Below are positions 10,413-20,197 of a stretch of DNA of 64,000 nucleotides, in pieces. The DNA is taken from the NCBI RefSeq assembly GCF_008932295.1, contig NZ_WBWA01000021.1, forward strand, positions 21,126 through 85,125, given 5' to 3'. The translations under genes and the position numbers were made by a program. This stretch comes from Brucella tritici (GTDB lineage: Bacteria; Pseudomonadota; Alphaproteobacteria; Rhizobiales; Rhizobiaceae). Within the stretch, counting starts at the first letter, position 1; every line of letters begins with the position of its first letter. The notes under the pieces were generated by a model, which was not told the DNA's origin, did no database searches, and was given only the letters and a program-made list of their open reading frames with translations.

Positions 10413-10891
10413 AAACCGACTTTCTTATTCGCCGGGGTTTCCCCGGCGAATTTGTTTCTATGTCCGCATTGGCGGTCAGGGCCTGGCGTATTGCGGCTCG
10501 TGATATTGAACTGAGCGCGGAAGGCCAAAAAGCGTTGGAAGCTAAGTTCCAGCGCGATCTCCAAGAGAATGCGGACGGTGTTTTGGCTGCTGAAAGGGCC
10601 GGGGCACTTGCAGGTTGGGGTGCCAGGGTGCCCCAAAGTAATTACATTTCCGATTTATGGGTTGATCCACCGTATCACGGGCAGGGAATTGGCAGGCAGC
10701 TTCTTGATGCCCTGATGGCGAAAATTCTGCTTGATGGTTTTGATGAAGCACTGATCGGCACGCATGCGGATAATCTGCCTGCGATCAATCTTTATAAAAA
10801 GGCTGGTTTTCAGATAGACTGGCAAGGGGACGAATGGTCGGAGAGTTTCGGAAGGACTGTCGAGAAAGTCAGAATGAGCGCCGATCTTTGA
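10403..10891 (+). CDS. GNAT family N-acetyltransferase (RimI-like)
   Basis: The frame carries a GNAT fold with [19 protein letters not shown] (the Q/RxxGxG acetyl-CoA loop) and [13 protein letters not shown], both typical of RimI-like N-acetyltransferases. The start is unclear. From GTG 10403 (162 aa, overlapping gatA by 10 bp) the N terminus reads [11 protein letters not shown], a good first GNAT beta strand, but there is no ribosome site. From ATG 10460 the protein is 143 aa and begins just after the gatA hairpin. The longer form would put the terminator-like hairpin inside the coding sequence. Confidence 0.8.
   Translation: MVVKTDFLIRRGFPGEFVSMSALAVRAWRIAARDIELSAEGQKALEAKFQRDLQENADGVLAAERAGALAGWGARVPQSNYISDLWVDPPYHGQGIGRQLLDALMAKILLDGFDEALIGTHADNLPAINLYKKAGFQIDWQGDEWSESFGRTVEKVRMSADL
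10427..10457 (+). terminator. terminator-like hairpin after gatA
   Basis: Perfect 11-bp stem ATTCGCCGGGG / CCCCGGCGAAT with a TTT loop (10427-10451), followed by TTGTTTCT. It lies 14 bp after the gatA stop. It overlaps the possible N-terminal codons of the downstream acetyltransferase, so it could be a partial terminator. Confidence 0.7.
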
Positions 10892-10975
10892 AGGCCAGTT
10901 CCGCGCAACCGTTGCCAAATGGTCTATCGCGCCTATTCTTCCTTGGAGTGGACAACATCAGGAGGAGGGCAAGCG

Positions 10976-11158
10976 ATGTGGATCATGCTGACGGAAGTGA
11001 ACGGCGAAAAGCTCGCCGTGAATTTCAATCACGTTCTTTCTTATAACGCTTATGGAACCGGCACGCGTATTGTGACACTGAGTACGGATCAGACCTTCTT
11101 TGTTAAAGAGTCGATTGAGGAGATTGAAGCCAAGCTCGGCATCGACGTGAAAGCCTGA
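10976..11158 (+). CDS. FlbD-like short protein (60 aa)
   Basis: Begins MWIMLTEVNGEKLAVN, then TRIVTLSTDQTFFVKESIEEIE. This matches the pattern of the FlbD family of small flagellum-associated proteins (LT.LNG..L.LN, TVITL..G....V.ES.EE). The ATG at 10976 has a very strong GGAGGAGGG site; the longer in-frame version (from 10919) would put that site inside the gene. No flagellar genes are nearby, so the flagellar role is not supported by context. I call family resemblance only. Confidence 0.72.
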   Translation: MWIMLTEVNGEKLAVNFNHVLSYNAYGTGTRIVTLSTDQTFFVKESIEEIEAKLGIDVKA

Positions 11159-11274
11159 AGCTTTCTTTTATCAGTGGGTTAAATAGTTTTATTGAAAAAG
11201 AAAATGAACGGCGTCGCGCTTGCGAACTGCCGTTCATCTGGTCTGCATTTTCAGGCACATTTCGTGGTTCGCTG

Positions 11275-11349
11275 AAAATGCTCTATCTTCTTGTGTTAAC
11301 GCGCATCACGTGCCGAAAACCGGTTCTCACTTTTCGGGATGCGCTCTAG
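11275..11349. repeat. mosaic palindromic intergenic repeat, copy 2
   Basis: Holds TGCTCTATCTT, CGAAAACCGGTTCTCAC and GGGATGCGCTCTAG. It aligns with the reverse complement of copy 1. Its CTAG end contributes the TAG stop codon of parE (11346-11348). The 187-bp gap between the FlbD-like gene and parE is largely this element. Confidence 0.8.
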
Positions 11350-13463
11350 ATATCCAGTTCTTCGACAAAAGCTGCACGGTCCTGAATGAAACGGAAACGG
11401 GCCTCTGGCTTGGTGCCCATCAATTCATCGACGGTGTTGCGGGTTTCATCGACATATTCTTCGTCCACCTGAACACGCAGAAGTGTGCGTTTCCTTGGGT
11501 CCATGGTCGTCTCTTTGAGCTGTTCGGCGCGCATTTCGCCAAGGCCTTTGAAACGACCGATTTCCACTTTGCCGCGCCCTGTGAATACGGTCCGCAGAAG
11601 CTCGTCCTTATGCGCTTCATCACGCGCATAAGCGACCTTTCCGCCTTGGCTCAAGCGGAAAAGCGGAGGAACGGCCAGATAAAGATGACCGTTGCGGATC
11701 AAATCGGGCATTTCCTGATAGAAAAATGTGATGAGCAGCGATGCGATATGTGCACCATCGACGTCAGCGTCGGTCATGACGATGACGCGATCATAGCGCA
11801 GGTCGTCTTCGCGATAGTTCTTGCGCGTACCACAACCGAGTGCCTGCACCAGATCGGCAATCTGCTGGTTTGCCGTCAGCTTTTCGCGTCCGGCACTAGC
11901 AACGTTCAAAATCTTGCCGCGCAATGGCAGAATGGCTTGATTAGCGCGGTTACGCGCCTGCTTGGCCGAACCACCTGCCGAGTCGCCTTCGACGATGAAC
12001 AGTTCTGCACCGGCCGCCGCGTTCTGTGTGCAATCGGCAAGTTTGCCGGGCAGGCGCAGCTTGCGCGTCGCGCTTTTGCGGACTGTTTCCTTTTCCTGAC
12101 GGCGGCGCAAGCGCTCGTCGGCGCGGTCGATCACCCAGTCCAGAAGGCGAGATGCTTCTTGCGGAGAGGCGGCAAGCCAATGGTCAAACGGATCGCGGAT
12201 CGCATTCTCCACGATGCGCTGTGCTTCGACGGTGGCAAGCTTGTCCTTGGTCTGACCGACAAACTCCGGCTCGCGAATGAAAACCGACAGCATCCCTGCA
12301 GCCGACACCATCACGTCATCGGTGGTGATGATCGAAGCGCGCTTGTTGTTGGTCAGTTCCGCATAGGCTTTCAGCCCTCGCGTCAGGGCGATACGCAAAC
12401 CTGCCTCATGCGTGCCGCCATCGCCGGTCGGGATAGTGTTACAATAGGAATGGACGAAACCATCCCCACCAAACCACGAAACTGCCCACTCGACAGCGCC
12501 GTGGCCACCCTGCTTTTCGGTCTTGCCTGCGAAAACCTCACGCGTGACCTGATGTTCCTTACCGAGCGATGCCTCAAGATAATCCTTCAAGCCGCCGGGG
12601 AAGTGAAACACGGCCTTCTCGGGTGTTTCCTTTTTGGGGTCGAGCAGGGCAGGATCGCAGTTCCAGCGGATTTCAACACCGCCGAACAGATAGGCCTTCG
12701 ACCGTGCCATGCGATACAGACGGTGTGGATCGAGCTGTGCCGTCTTGCCAAAAATATCAGGGTCCGGATGGAAACGGACGCGAGTGCCGCGACGATTGTG
12801 CACTTCACCGAGCTCTTCCAGCCCGCCTTGCGGGATACCGCGTGAGAAGCGCTGGCGATAAAGACGGCGATTGCGTGCGACTTCCACTTCCAGCACGTCA
12901 GAAAGTGCATTCACCACCGAAACACCGACGCCGTGCAAGCCGCCTGATGTTTCATAAGCCTTACCGTCGAACTTGCCGCCTGCGTGCAGCTTGGTCATGA
13001 TGACTTCGAGCGTGGACTTTCCGGGAACCTGCGGATGTTCATCCACCGGAATGCCGCGTCCATTGTCCGAAACCGTTACAAACCCATCGGCATCGAAGCT
13101 TACTTCGATGAAATTGGCATGCCCTGCGACAGCTTCGTCCATCGAGTTGTCGATAACTTCGGCGAAGAGATGATGCAGCGCCTTTTCGTCTGTGCCGCCG
13201 ATATACATGCCGGGACGTAGGCGAACCGGCTCCAGACCTTCCAGAACGCGGATAGATGATGCGTTATAGTCGTCGCCTGCCGATGAAGCAGGTGGCGCCT
13301 TGGTCGTCACCGGCTTTGGAACAGAGAGCGACGGCGCTGCCACTGGCTGCGCAACAGGCTGTGGTGCTACAGGTTTTTCCCCCTGGCGTCCCTGTTCTTG
13401 TTCCCGTTCTCGGGCCCGGGCATTGTTGACCACTCTCGAGAAGAGATCGTTGCTATCGTCCAT
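11346..13463 (-). CDS. parE: DNA topoisomerase IV subunit B
   Basis: ATPase subunit of the enzyme that unlinks replicated chromosomes. The GHKL ATPase domain shows EVIDNSMDEAVAG, SDNGRGIPVDEHP and GGLHGVGVSVVNALS. The Toprim domain shows IVEGDSAGGSAKQ and MTDADVDGAHIASLL. It reads as ParE rather than GyrB because it lacks the long GyrB insert. The N terminus has a ~75-residue low-complexity, Pro/Ala/Val/Gln-rich extension before the ATPase fold. Start taken as ATG 13463 (705 aa); a GTG at 13550 would add 29 residues. The stop codon lies inside a palindromic repeat. Confidence 0.93.
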   Translation of the reverse strand: MDDSNDLFSRVVNNARAREREQEQGRQGEKPVAPQPVAQPVAAPSLSVPKPVTTKAPPASSAGDDYNASSIRVLEGLEPVRLRPGMYIGGTDEKALHHLFAEVIDNSMDEAVAGHANFIEVSFDADGFVTVSDNGRGIPVDEHPQVPGKSTLEVIMTKLHAGGKFDGKAYETSGGLHGVGVSVVNALSDVLEVEVARNRRLYRQRFSRGIPQGGLEELGEVHNRRGTRVRFHPDPDIFGKTAQLDPHRLYRMARSKAYLFGGVEIRWNCDPALLDPKKETPEKAVFHFPGGLKDYLEASLGKEHQVTREVFAGKTEKQGGHGAVEWAVSWFGGDGFVHSYCNTIPTGDGGTHEAGLRIALTRGLKAYAELTNNKRASIITTDDVMVSAAGMLSVFIREPEFVGQTKDKLATVEAQRIVENAIRDPFDHWLAASPQEASRLLDWVIDRADERLRRRQEKETVRKSATRKLRLPGKLADCTQNAAAGAELFIVEGDSAGGSAKQARNRANQAILPLRGKILNVASAGREKLTANQQIADLVQALGCGTRKNYREDDLRYDRVIVMTDADVDGAHIASLLITFFYQEMPDLIRNGHLYLAVPPLFRLSQGGKVAYARDEAHKDELLRTVFTGRGKVEIGRFKGLGEMRAEQLKETTMDPRKRTLLRVQVDEEYVDETRNTVDELMGTKPEARFRFIQDRAAFVEELDI

Positions 13464-13772
13464 CTGTTCCGAAAAGCTCTCTATCTGAATTTCAGGAGGT
13501 CTGCGTCGAGCTCGCTCGCCATCGACCGGAAAATACTGTTCGCGAATCACCTAAATCATGCCATGTGCGCTCGCGAAAGGCGAACAAAGTTCGCTTTACG
13601 TTCCATTTTCGCACGGCTTTTTCAAAGGGGTTTGTTCAGAACCGAAATGATTTGCACCAGAAAGAAGGTGAAAGTCAAACAAGTGGGACATTTCCGATCA
13701 AATTGGATGGAAACGCTGCCACAGTTCGCATAGAGCGATGGCGGGGAATATTCAGAATACCGAGAGTTTGAA

Positions 13773-14708
13773 ATGCAAAACAGCGCGACAAGTGGCATGG
13801 AAGCGCACGTAAAGGGCATGGCGATCATGGTGCTCTCGGTGCTTTTGCTACCGTTGATGGACGCCATTGGCAAATGGCTCGCCATGGTGGACAACATGCC
13901 TCCGGCCACTGTCACATTCATGCGTTTTTTCATTCAGTGCTGGCTGATGTTCTTTATTCTCCTCATTGTCGGTGGTTTCGCTGCACTGCGAACACAATAT
14001 CTGGCGGGGAATCTCATCCGCGGCGCATTGATGGGGTTCGGTGGGCTCTGCTTCTTCACGGCGGTCAAATATATGCCGCTGGCCGATGCGATGGCCGTCT
14101 TCTTCGCCGAACCGCTTATTCTGACGCTCTTTTCGGCAGTTTTCCTCAAGGAAAAGGTGGGCTGGAGAAGGTTCAGCGCAGTCGGCATCGGTCTTATCGG
14201 CACGATGATCGTAATCCAGCCGAGTTTTGAGATCTTTGGTGCTGTTTCGCTTCTACCGCTGGCGACAGCCGTAACCTTCGCAATCTACCTGATCCTGAAT
14301 CGCAAATACGGTGCCAAGGAAAGCCCGCTTGTCATGCAGTTCTATGCGGGTGTTGGTGGCTGGATGTTCGCCGGGGCCGCCATGATTTTCGGAACTGCTG
14401 CGGGGCTCGGTGACTTGAGTTTTGGTCTGCCGCACGGCATTCAGCCTTGGCTTCTTCTGCTGCTTCTGGGAACGATCGGAACCGTCAGCCATTTGATGGT
14501 CGTGCAGGCGTTCAAGTTGGCACCGGCATCAATGCTGGCCCCGTTCCAGTATCTGGAAATTGTCAATGCCGTTCTGGTTGGCTTGATCGTGTTCGGTGAT
14601 TTCCCGACGCCATCGAAATGGTGCGGGATCGCGATTATCGTCGGGTCCGGGTTCTATGTTTTCATGCGCGAGCGCCGCGTGAAAGCCGACGCTGTGGCTT
14701 CAGACTGA
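13773..14708 (+). CDS. EamA/DMT-family membrane transporter
   Basis: The 311-aa polytopic protein has about ten hydrophobic spans in two similar halves, as in drug/metabolite (EamA, RhaT-like) exporters. Each half ends in the usual acidic/glycine pattern: FFAEPLILTLFSAVFLKEKVG in the first and PFQYLEIVNAVLVGLIVFGDFP in the second. Substrate is not readable. It stands alone between parE (divergent) and a repeat element. Confidence 0.87.
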   Translation: MQNSATSGMEAHVKGMAIMVLSVLLLPLMDAIGKWLAMVDNMPPATVTFMRFFIQCWLMFFILLIVGGFAALRTQYLAGNLIRGALMGFGGLCFFTAVKYMPLADAMAVFFAEPLILTLFSAVFLKEKVGWRRFSAVGIGLIGTMIVIQPSFEIFGAVSLLPLATAVTFAIYLILNRKYGAKESPLVMQFYAGVGGWMFAGAAMIFGTAAGLGDLSFGLPHGIQPWLLLLLLGTIGTVSHLMVVQAFKLAPASMLAPFQYLEIVNAVLVGLIVFGDFPTPSKWCGIAIIVGSGFYVFMRERRVKADAVASD

Positions 14709-14709
14709 G

Positions 14710-14809
14710 CTAGAGCGGTTCTAGTTAAAACGGAATCGTGGGACCGCTTTATCTCTTTATTTTACGCATTCCCCAACGCAAAACCGCTTCGCACTTTTGC
14801 TGGAAATGC
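14710..14809. repeat. mosaic palindromic intergenic repeat, copy 3
   Basis: Runs from TAGAGCGGTTCTAG through TTTTACGCATT to CGCAAAACCGCTTCGCAC and TGGAAATGC. It fills the whole spacer between the EamA gene and the lipB stop. It aligns with the reverse complement of 38199-38292. Confidence 0.8.
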
Positions 14810-15577
14810 CTATTTCAACTGACGGGGTCCGAAGACCGTCTCGAACGCTTTTCCTAAAGCGACGTCCATGTCGCCCATTGTTACCGGCAATCCGAGGTCT
14901 ACAAGGCTGGTAACGCCATGTTCCGAAATTCCGCAAGGAACGATGCCCGCATAGTGGCCGAGATCTGGTTCGACATTGATGGCGATGCCATGAAAGCTTA
15001 CCCAACGACGGAGGCGGATGCCAATAGCCGCGATCTTGTCTTCGCACATGCCGCCATTGGCAAGGCGTGGCTTTTCAGGCCGTGTAACCCATACGCCGAC
15101 ACGATCTTCGCGACGTTCGCCTTTGACGTTAAACTCGGCAAGGCTCTCGATGATCCATTGCTCAAGAGCTGTCACAAAAGCGCGCACGTCCTCACGGCGG
15201 CGCTTCAGGTCGAGCATTACATAGGCTACGCGCTGGCCTGGCCCGTGATAGGTATATTCCCCGCCGCGACCCGTGTTGAAGACAGGGAGACTGTTCGGGG
15301 TCAGGAGATCGACTGCATTGGCGCTCGTCCCCGCTGTGTAAAGCGAGGAATGCTCGACCAGCCACACGAGTTCATTGGCGGTGCCTTCCCGAATGGCCTG
15401 GACGCGCGCTTCCATGAAAGCGAGAGCCTCTTCATAATCCGTCAGCCCTTCGGCAACGACCCAATCGACGGGAGCCGCATCTGCAACGACAGGCAGGAAA
15501 TAGGCTTCCAGCGCGTCGCGCTCACGCGGCTTTTGTGAAGCTGTCTCGAAAATGGGGGAAGCGGAGTTATTCGTCAT
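14810..15577 (-). CDS. lipB: octanoyltransferase
   Basis: Transfers octanoyl from acyl carrier protein to lipoate-dependent enzymes. The 255-aa product contains [47 protein letters not shown] and the catalytic Cys in [13 protein letters not shown]. The ATG at 15577 was chosen because the family domain begins ~35 residues later; longer in-frame starts add an unrelated stretch. It ends directly against a palindromic repeat. No lipA is adjacent. Confidence 0.93.
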   Translation of the reverse strand: MTNNSASPIFETASQKPRERDALEAYFLPVVADAAPVDWVVAEGLTDYEEALAFMEARVQAIREGTANELVWLVEHSSLYTAGTSANAVDLLTPNSLPVFNTGRGGEYTYHGPGQRVAYVMLDLKRRREDVRAFVTALEQWIIESLAEFNVKGERREDRVGVWVTRPEKPRLANGGMCEDKIAAIGIRLRRWVSFHGIAINVEPDLGHYAGIVPCGISEHGVTSLVDLGLPVTMGDMDVALGKAFETVFGPRQLK

Positions 15578-15635
15578 GATGGCAGCATATGGCGGTTTTG
15601 CGGTGTAACCGCCAGATGTCAAAATGCCTCTCCGA

Positions 15636-17063
15636 TCAATGAATCGCGAGCGGCACTTCCTTTTCACAGCGATTGCGTCCTGCCTGTTTGGCCCGATAAA
15701 GAGCACGGTCTGCGGCGTTGACGAGATGGCTATAGTCCGGATGACCGTTGAATGCAGCCACTCCGATGGACAGCGTGACCGTCTGACGTGCGCCATCCGG
15801 AAGATTCAATGGCTGATGCGCAATCTGTTTGCGCAGTTCTTCGCCAATTGCAAAAGCCTTGTTCTCGTCGGCCTCTACAAGAGCGACCAGAAATTCTTCG
15901 CCGCCGTAGCGGAACACGAAGTCGCTCGGGCGGCAAAACGACAGGATCGCTTCAGCCACCTGTTGGAGAACGGCATCGCCACTGCTATGCCCGTATGTAT
16001 CGTTGATGTTCTTGAAGTGATCGATGTCGATCATCAGAACACTCAGATTCATAGCCTTCTGCGAGGCCATGCGTACCTCGCGGGTCAGGATCGAAGGCAT
16101 GAAACGGCGATTGAGCGCGCGCGTCAATGGATCGCGTCCTGTCTCCATAGCTGCTGCCGTCTGAAACAGCTCGGACAGCAGGAATTTCACTTCACCGATC
16201 TTGGTCTGAAACAGTGCGAGCGAAGCGGGGAGTTCAGCCGGGTTATCTTTGCGAGCGTTGCTGATGGCAGCCAGCAGCACTTCATCGATATGGTCTACGT
16301 TCCGGCGGATGTTCTCCAACGTGCCGGAGTTGGAAAACATCAGATCAGCCTTGTGCTGCAACCACAGCCCGAAATCTGAGCTTGCGAGCGGGTGAAGCGG
16401 ACTGTCGGAATTGCCATAAAGGTTGAAGAGAAGCGACTGGCTCCATTCCATAAGCGCTGCACGCTGTGATTCGCGCTCCAGCGGAAAGTCATGGCTTAGC
16501 GTGAAAGCCCGATAGGCTTCGTCGGTCTGGGCGCTTTCGCGTGCATCTTTCACAAAAGCCTGGCTCATGATTTCAATCGCGATGTCGATGGCATTGCTGA
16601 CATGCACGATCAGGCGCGCCAAAGCCTCGCGTGATGTAACCTCCAGCTCCAGTTGACGAACGATTTCGTTTTTGAGCAGGCGCGCGCCCTGCATGACGAC
16701 GTGGATCGGCACGTCGATACGGGCGTGAACTTCGCCAACCTTGCGCTGTTCGCGAATGAAAGCGTCAACATCGTCAGCGGTTCTCTGGAACATTTTCAGC
16801 AACCAGTCGCTCAGCGAATTATGCAGGCGTTCCTGCACCATTTTCTGGGACAGAAAAATCGCTGCGTCGCGGTTGCTCATAAGGCGGTCGTAAAACACGC
16901 CGACAAACTGTTCGCGATGACGGGCGATCAGATCACGGAGAATGATAGAATGTTCTTCAGGCAAGCTGCGGACCAGCTCAACCCATTCGGTCTGGGTTGC
17001 GCCCAGTCCGGTTTTCGACCCCCATGCAGTGTCGAGTTCAGAGGTCGAATAATCCATGTTCAT
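15636..17063 (-). CDS. globin-coupled diguanylate cyclase (DosC-like)
   Basis: Makes cyclic di-GMP, probably in response to oxygen. Residues ~20-170 form a globin-coupled sensor with the proximal haem-ligand pattern [12 protein letters not shown] (His113). A middle helical region (~180-300) contains [14 protein letters not shown]. The C-terminal GGDEF domain has the active-site motif RYGGEEF (387-391) and an inhibitory RPSD site five residues before it, so product inhibition is likely. Total 475 aa, near the size of E. coli DosC. The gene is divergent from a small secreted protein. The oxygen-sensing role is inferred from the family. Confidence 0.92.
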   Translation of the reverse strand: MNMDYSTSELDTAWGSKTGLGATQTEWVELVRSLPEEHSIILRDLIARHREQFVGVFYDRLMSNRDAAIFLSQKMVQERLHNSLSDWLLKMFQRTADDVDAFIREQRKVGEVHARIDVPIHVVMQGARLLKNEIVRQLELEVTSREALARLIVHVSNAIDIAIEIMSQAFVKDARESAQTDEAYRAFTLSHDFPLERESQRAALMEWSQSLLFNLYGNSDSPLHPLASSDFGLWLQHKADLMFSNSGTLENIRRNVDHIDEVLLAAISNARKDNPAELPASLALFQTKIGEVKFLLSELFQTAAAMETGRDPLTRALNRRFMPSILTREVRMASQKAMNLSVLMIDIDHFKNINDTYGHSSGDAVLQQVAEAILSFCRPSDFVFRYGGEEFLVALVEADENKAFAIGEELRKQIAHQPLNLPDGARQTVTLSIGVAAFNGHPDYSHLVNAADRALYRAKQAGRNRCEKEVPLAIH

Positions 17064-17389
17064 GCTCCTTGCGATAGCCGCAAGGCTCCGCCCGCGACCG
17101 GTGCGGAACCGGTGCCGGATTGGCTTCGCGGATTGGAGATTCTGCGGTTTGCCCTTGCTAAGAAGGGACTATGTGCGAATTCAATTGGTTTCTAATACCC
17201 CGACTTTCTTAAAAATTCTCTCTGCAAAACGTCTAGTTACTCATTGGGGTAATTCGGGACGCTTTTTGTAAAATTGCGGTCGAGATTGATAGAGCGTCGT
17301 AAGATTAAGTGACTTTACGAAATGGCTGATTGGCCTACCTATCTGCGGGCAAGATTCCAATTCTGGCCAACTCTGGAAAGGAACCCGGA
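17064..17389. other. divergent intergenic region, no gene seen
   Basis: Spacer of 326 bp between the diguanylate cyclase start and the small secreted protein start. It probably carries both promoters, but I found no clear -35/-10 pair, operator or convincing coding frame. The centre is AT-richer than the neighbours. Confidence 0.5.
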
Positions 17390-17713
17390 ATGAGATTGAC
17401 GTTACTTTCTGCGGCGCTCGCGCTTTTCGCAGTGACCGCTTCTGCTGAAGCGGGTACGCTCGTTGCTCCAGCAGTACCGGCTGTTGCCGTTGATGGCGTT
17501 GGCTCTGCCATTCAGGTCGATTATCGCTGCCGTCGCGGTATGGTCCGCACACCAAGCGGCCGCTGCGTTACTGATCGCCGTTGGCGGGATGATCGTCGCG
17601 GGTGGGACCGCCATTCACCACGCTACGAACGTGATCGCCGCTGGCGCCATGATCGCGACCATCGCCGTGATCGCGTTTATATCGAGCCGCGTCGTCGCGG
17701 CCCGCATAATTAA
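17390..17713 (+). CDS. small secreted Arg/Asp-rich basic protein
   Basis: The 107-aa product starts with a clear signal peptide (MRLTLLSAALALFAVTASAEA, probable cut after AEA near residue 21). The mature part has two cysteines about 13-14 residues apart (YRCRRG and GRCVTD) and a tail dense in Arg, Asp, His and Trp (RRWRDDRR, DRRWRHDRDHRRD). Similar short periplasmic proteins are common in Rhizobiales but have no assigned function. The ATG at 17390 follows a GGAAAGGAA ribosome site. A strong terminator follows. Confidence 0.75.
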   Translation: MRLTLLSAALALFAVTASAEAGTLVAPAVPAVAVDGVGSAIQVDYRCRRGMVRTPSGRCVTDRRWRDDRRGWDRHSPRYERDRRWRHDRDHRRDRVYIEPRRRGPHN

Positions 17714-17718
17714 AAAAG

Positions 17719-17750
17719 AAAAAGAGCCGCGATTTCGCTGCTCTTTTTTA
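17719..17750. terminator. bidirectional terminator between secreted protein and LOV kinase
   Basis: AAAAAGAGC (17719-17727) pairs with GCTCTTTTT (17740-17748), extended by a three-base inner stem and flanked by A-tract and T-tract. It can stop transcription from both converging genes; its right end touches the stop codon of the kinase gene. Confidence 0.85.
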
Positions 17751-19235
17751 TACCGGCTCGGTTCGTGTGCCGGAAAGACTATCAAGTTGCGGAAATACAT
17801 CCGGCGTCATAGGGGCCAATACGTCAATCACCAGTCCGCTTGGCGCGAAGTTGATATCGCATTTGGCCCTGAGTTCGGCTGTGAGAACGGAATAGAGCAG
17901 TCTCTGGCCGAAGCCACGGCGGGTAGGGCGTTCGACCGCAGGTCCTCCGTCTTCAACCCAGCGCATATGGAATTTCCGCTCGCCCTGCCTTTCGACGACA
18001 TCCCAGCTGAATTGGACTGTGCCGTTTTCGTTGGAAAGCGCACCGTATTTCACGGCATTCGTCGCGAGCTCGTACAAGCCAAGCGAAAGCGAAACCGTTA
18101 CTCGGTCACTTACAACGAGTTCGGGGCCATGGGTTCGGATTCGATGGCCGAACGTGCTGTTGAAAGGGGCGAGGGCTGTTTCACAGATCTGGCTGATCGT
18201 TGTGCCTGTCCAGTCCTCCCGGAGCAGCATATCATGCGCCTGACTGAGCGCACGCAGCCGTTCGCTGAACAGCTCGTTGGCGGTTTGTGGATTAGTGGCA
18301 TTGCGCAAGGTCTGGTTGGCGATCGATTGCACCATCGCCATCGAGTTCTTGAAGCGATGGGAAATTTCGCGGGTTACGAGTGCCTTGTCCGCTTCGGCTT
18401 TTTTACGTTCGGTGACGTCGATGACGATGCCCAGAAGCATAGGCGATTTGCCCGGCAACGCTTTTGCACGGGTTTCCACCCAGCGCACCTGACCCAGACG
18501 GTTGGTGATGCGATATTCCAGCCGGAAAGACTTGCCGGTCGTGAAAGACTCCTGTGACCGCTGGATTAGCGTTATCCGGTCTTCAAGCACCACCATGTCT
18601 ATGATCTTGTCATAATTGACTGGCTCGTCCGGTGTCAGTCCAAATATGCGCCTATATTCCGCTGAACAGCTGATTTCACCGGTATGGTAATCCCGCGTCC
18701 AGAAGCCCACATTCGCTACTTCAACGATATATTGCAGCTGGTCGTTGCTACGCTGCTTTTCGATTGAAAGCGTTTCGCGTTCTTTTTCGAGTGCGACGAG
18801 TTTCCCGAGTTCCAGCGTCACATCGAGCTGCGAAGAAACGAAGTGATGAAGCTCACCTGCCTCGGTTTTGACCGGGGAGATATGAAGCCGATTCCAGAAT
18901 GGTTCGCCTGACTTCTTATAGTTCAGAATATCAATATCGATTGACTGTTCCGATTCCAGCGCCGCGTGGATAGTCTCGATATGCTTCGGATCAGTGCCGG
19001 GGCCCTGAAGGAAGCGGCAATTCTTTCCGATGATTTCATCGGCATCATAGCCGGTCAGGTTCTGGAAAGCCTTGTTTGCAAAGACGATAGGATTGTCCGG
19101 CAGGCGGGGATTTGTGATGAGCATTGGCATGGGCGTCAGTTCAACTGCCGCCGTGAAAGGATTCGCTTCCTGGGAGAACGATGCTCCCAACACTTTTACG
19201 GACGGCTGTACTCTTGTCGCCAATGCAAACCCCAC
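17748..19235 (-). CDS. blue-light-type LOV-PAS-HWE histidine kinase
   Basis: Sensor kinase of 495 aa. Residues ~25-145 form a LOV domain with GKNCRFLQG, whose Cys73 would form the flavin adduct in blue light. A second PAS domain follows (~165-275, with the PAC end [16 protein letters not shown]). Then an HWE-family kinase: H-box [17 protein letters not shown] with His293, N-box [12 protein letters not shown], and the RWVEDGG motif. The same order and size are known for the Brucella abortus LOV kinase linked to light-dependent virulence. The start is GTG 19235; no downstream ATG leaves the LOV fold intact. No response regulator is adjacent, so the partner is elsewhere. Confidence 0.93.
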   Translation of the reverse strand: MGFALATRVQPSVKVLGASFSQEANPFTAAVELTPMPMLITNPRLPDNPIVFANKAFQNLTGYDADEIIGKNCRFLQGPGTDPKHIETIHAALESEQSIDIDILNYKKSGEPFWNRLHISPVKTEAGELHHFVSSQLDVTLELGKLVALEKERETLSIEKQRSNDQLQYIVEVANVGFWTRDYHTGEISCSAEYRRIFGLTPDEPVNYDKIIDMVVLEDRITLIQRSQESFTTGKSFRLEYRITNRLGQVRWVETRAKALPGKSPMLLGIVIDVTERKKAEADKALVTREISHRFKNSMAMVQSIANQTLRNATNPQTANELFSERLRALSQAHDMLLREDWTGTTISQICETALAPFNSTFGHRIRTHGPELVVSDRVTVSLSLGLYELATNAVKYGALSNENGTVQFSWDVVERQGERKFHMRWVEDGGPAVERPTRRGFGQRLLYSVLTAELRAKCDINFAPSGLVIDVLAPMTPDVFPQLDSLSGTRTEPV

Positions 19236-19474
19236 TCGCTTTAAACGCTTACAAGCTGCCCTACCTCACGCAAGTTATCCGATTGTCGCTTAATTTGCTA
19301 ACAAAAATAATGGAATAGCCAGAACGAATTGTCACCGCTCACGTTAACCAGCAGTGGAAACATCTGCGTGTTGCAAGGTGAAAATAAGGTATGCACGTAA
19401 TTTTACGGCAATATTCAGCGGGCATTCATAAACGGACAGCAATGATGGCATCATTGAAATGGAGAAGTACAGGG

Positions 19475-19996
19475 ATGAACACCTTCAAAAAGATGATGGT
19501 CGGCCTTGTCGGTGCAAGCTTTCTGATCGGCGCATTGGTTCCGGTCTCAGCTGCACCTGTCATGCCAACCGCGCCTGCAGCAAGCAATGAAAATGTTCAG
19601 CAGGTTCGTGATGATCGCTGGCGTCGTGGGCCGGGACACGGGCATTGGGGTGGACACCGACCTGGGTATCGTCCGGGCTGGCAGGGTCGCCCTCACTACC
19701 GTCCGGGACCGGGCTACTGGAATGGCTATCGCGGTGACCGCTATTATCGCCATGGCTATCGCCGCCATAATGACGGATGGTGGTATCCGCTCGCAGCGTT
19801 CGGTGCTGGCGCAATCATTGGTGGTGCGATTGCCGCTCCGCCACCGCCACCTCCGCCAGTCTACCGTGCACCGGCTTACGGTTACAGCAACTCGCACGTT
19901 CAGTGGTGCTATAATCGTTATCGGTCCTATCGGGCGTCCGACAACACTTTCCAGCCGTATAACGGCCCACGTCAGCAGTGTTATTCGCCATACTGA
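19475..19996 (+). CDS. BA14K-family secreted protein
   Basis: The 173-aa product has a signal peptide ([19 protein letters not shown]..., cut near SAAP), a Gly/Arg/Tyr/Pro-rich middle (repeated [13 protein letters not shown] units), a short hydrophobic span ([16 protein letters not shown]), a proline run, and the BA14K signature [20 protein letters not shown] ending [11 protein letters not shown]14K was described in Brucella as an immunoreactive 14-kDa protein with lectin-like properties. The ATG at 19475 follows AGGG. A terminator lies after the stop. Confidence 0.9.
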   Translation: MNTFKKMMVGLVGASFLIGALVPVSAAPVMPTAPAASNENVQQVRDDRWRRGPGHGHWGGHRPGYRPGWQGRPHYRPGPGYWNGYRGDRYYRHGYRRHNDGWWYPLAAFGAGAIIGGAIAAPPPPPPPVYRAPAYGYSNSHVQWCYNRYRSYRASDNTFQPYNGPRQQCYSPY

Positions 19997-20021
19997 CAGT
20001 GGAAATCTGTTAAATTCAATG

Positions 20022-20051
20022 AAGCCGCCCTTTATGGGCGGCTTTGTTTTT
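20022..20051 (+). terminator. terminator after the BA14K-family gene
   Basis: AAGCCGCCC (20022-20030), loop TTTAT, GGGCGGCTT (20036-20044), then TGTTTTTG. Perfect 9-bp GC-rich stem and T-rich tail. Confidence 0.88.
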
Positions 20052-20197
20052 GTGGACTAAGTCTATCAACTGCATCCATGAGTAATTGTCATCCATATCA
20101 GTGCATTCTAAAAGGCGAGCGGGTTCAGATTCCGGGGTGCATATGTTGAATCGCTTTCGGTCTTCCCATTTCATAACGAAGCGCTAGAGGAGACGGG

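Noticed and set aside
11220..12845. 541-codon open frame on the + strand across parE
   Set aside because: Antisense to a clear ParE with all catalytic motifs; the translation has no family features and arises from codon bias in GC-rich DNA.
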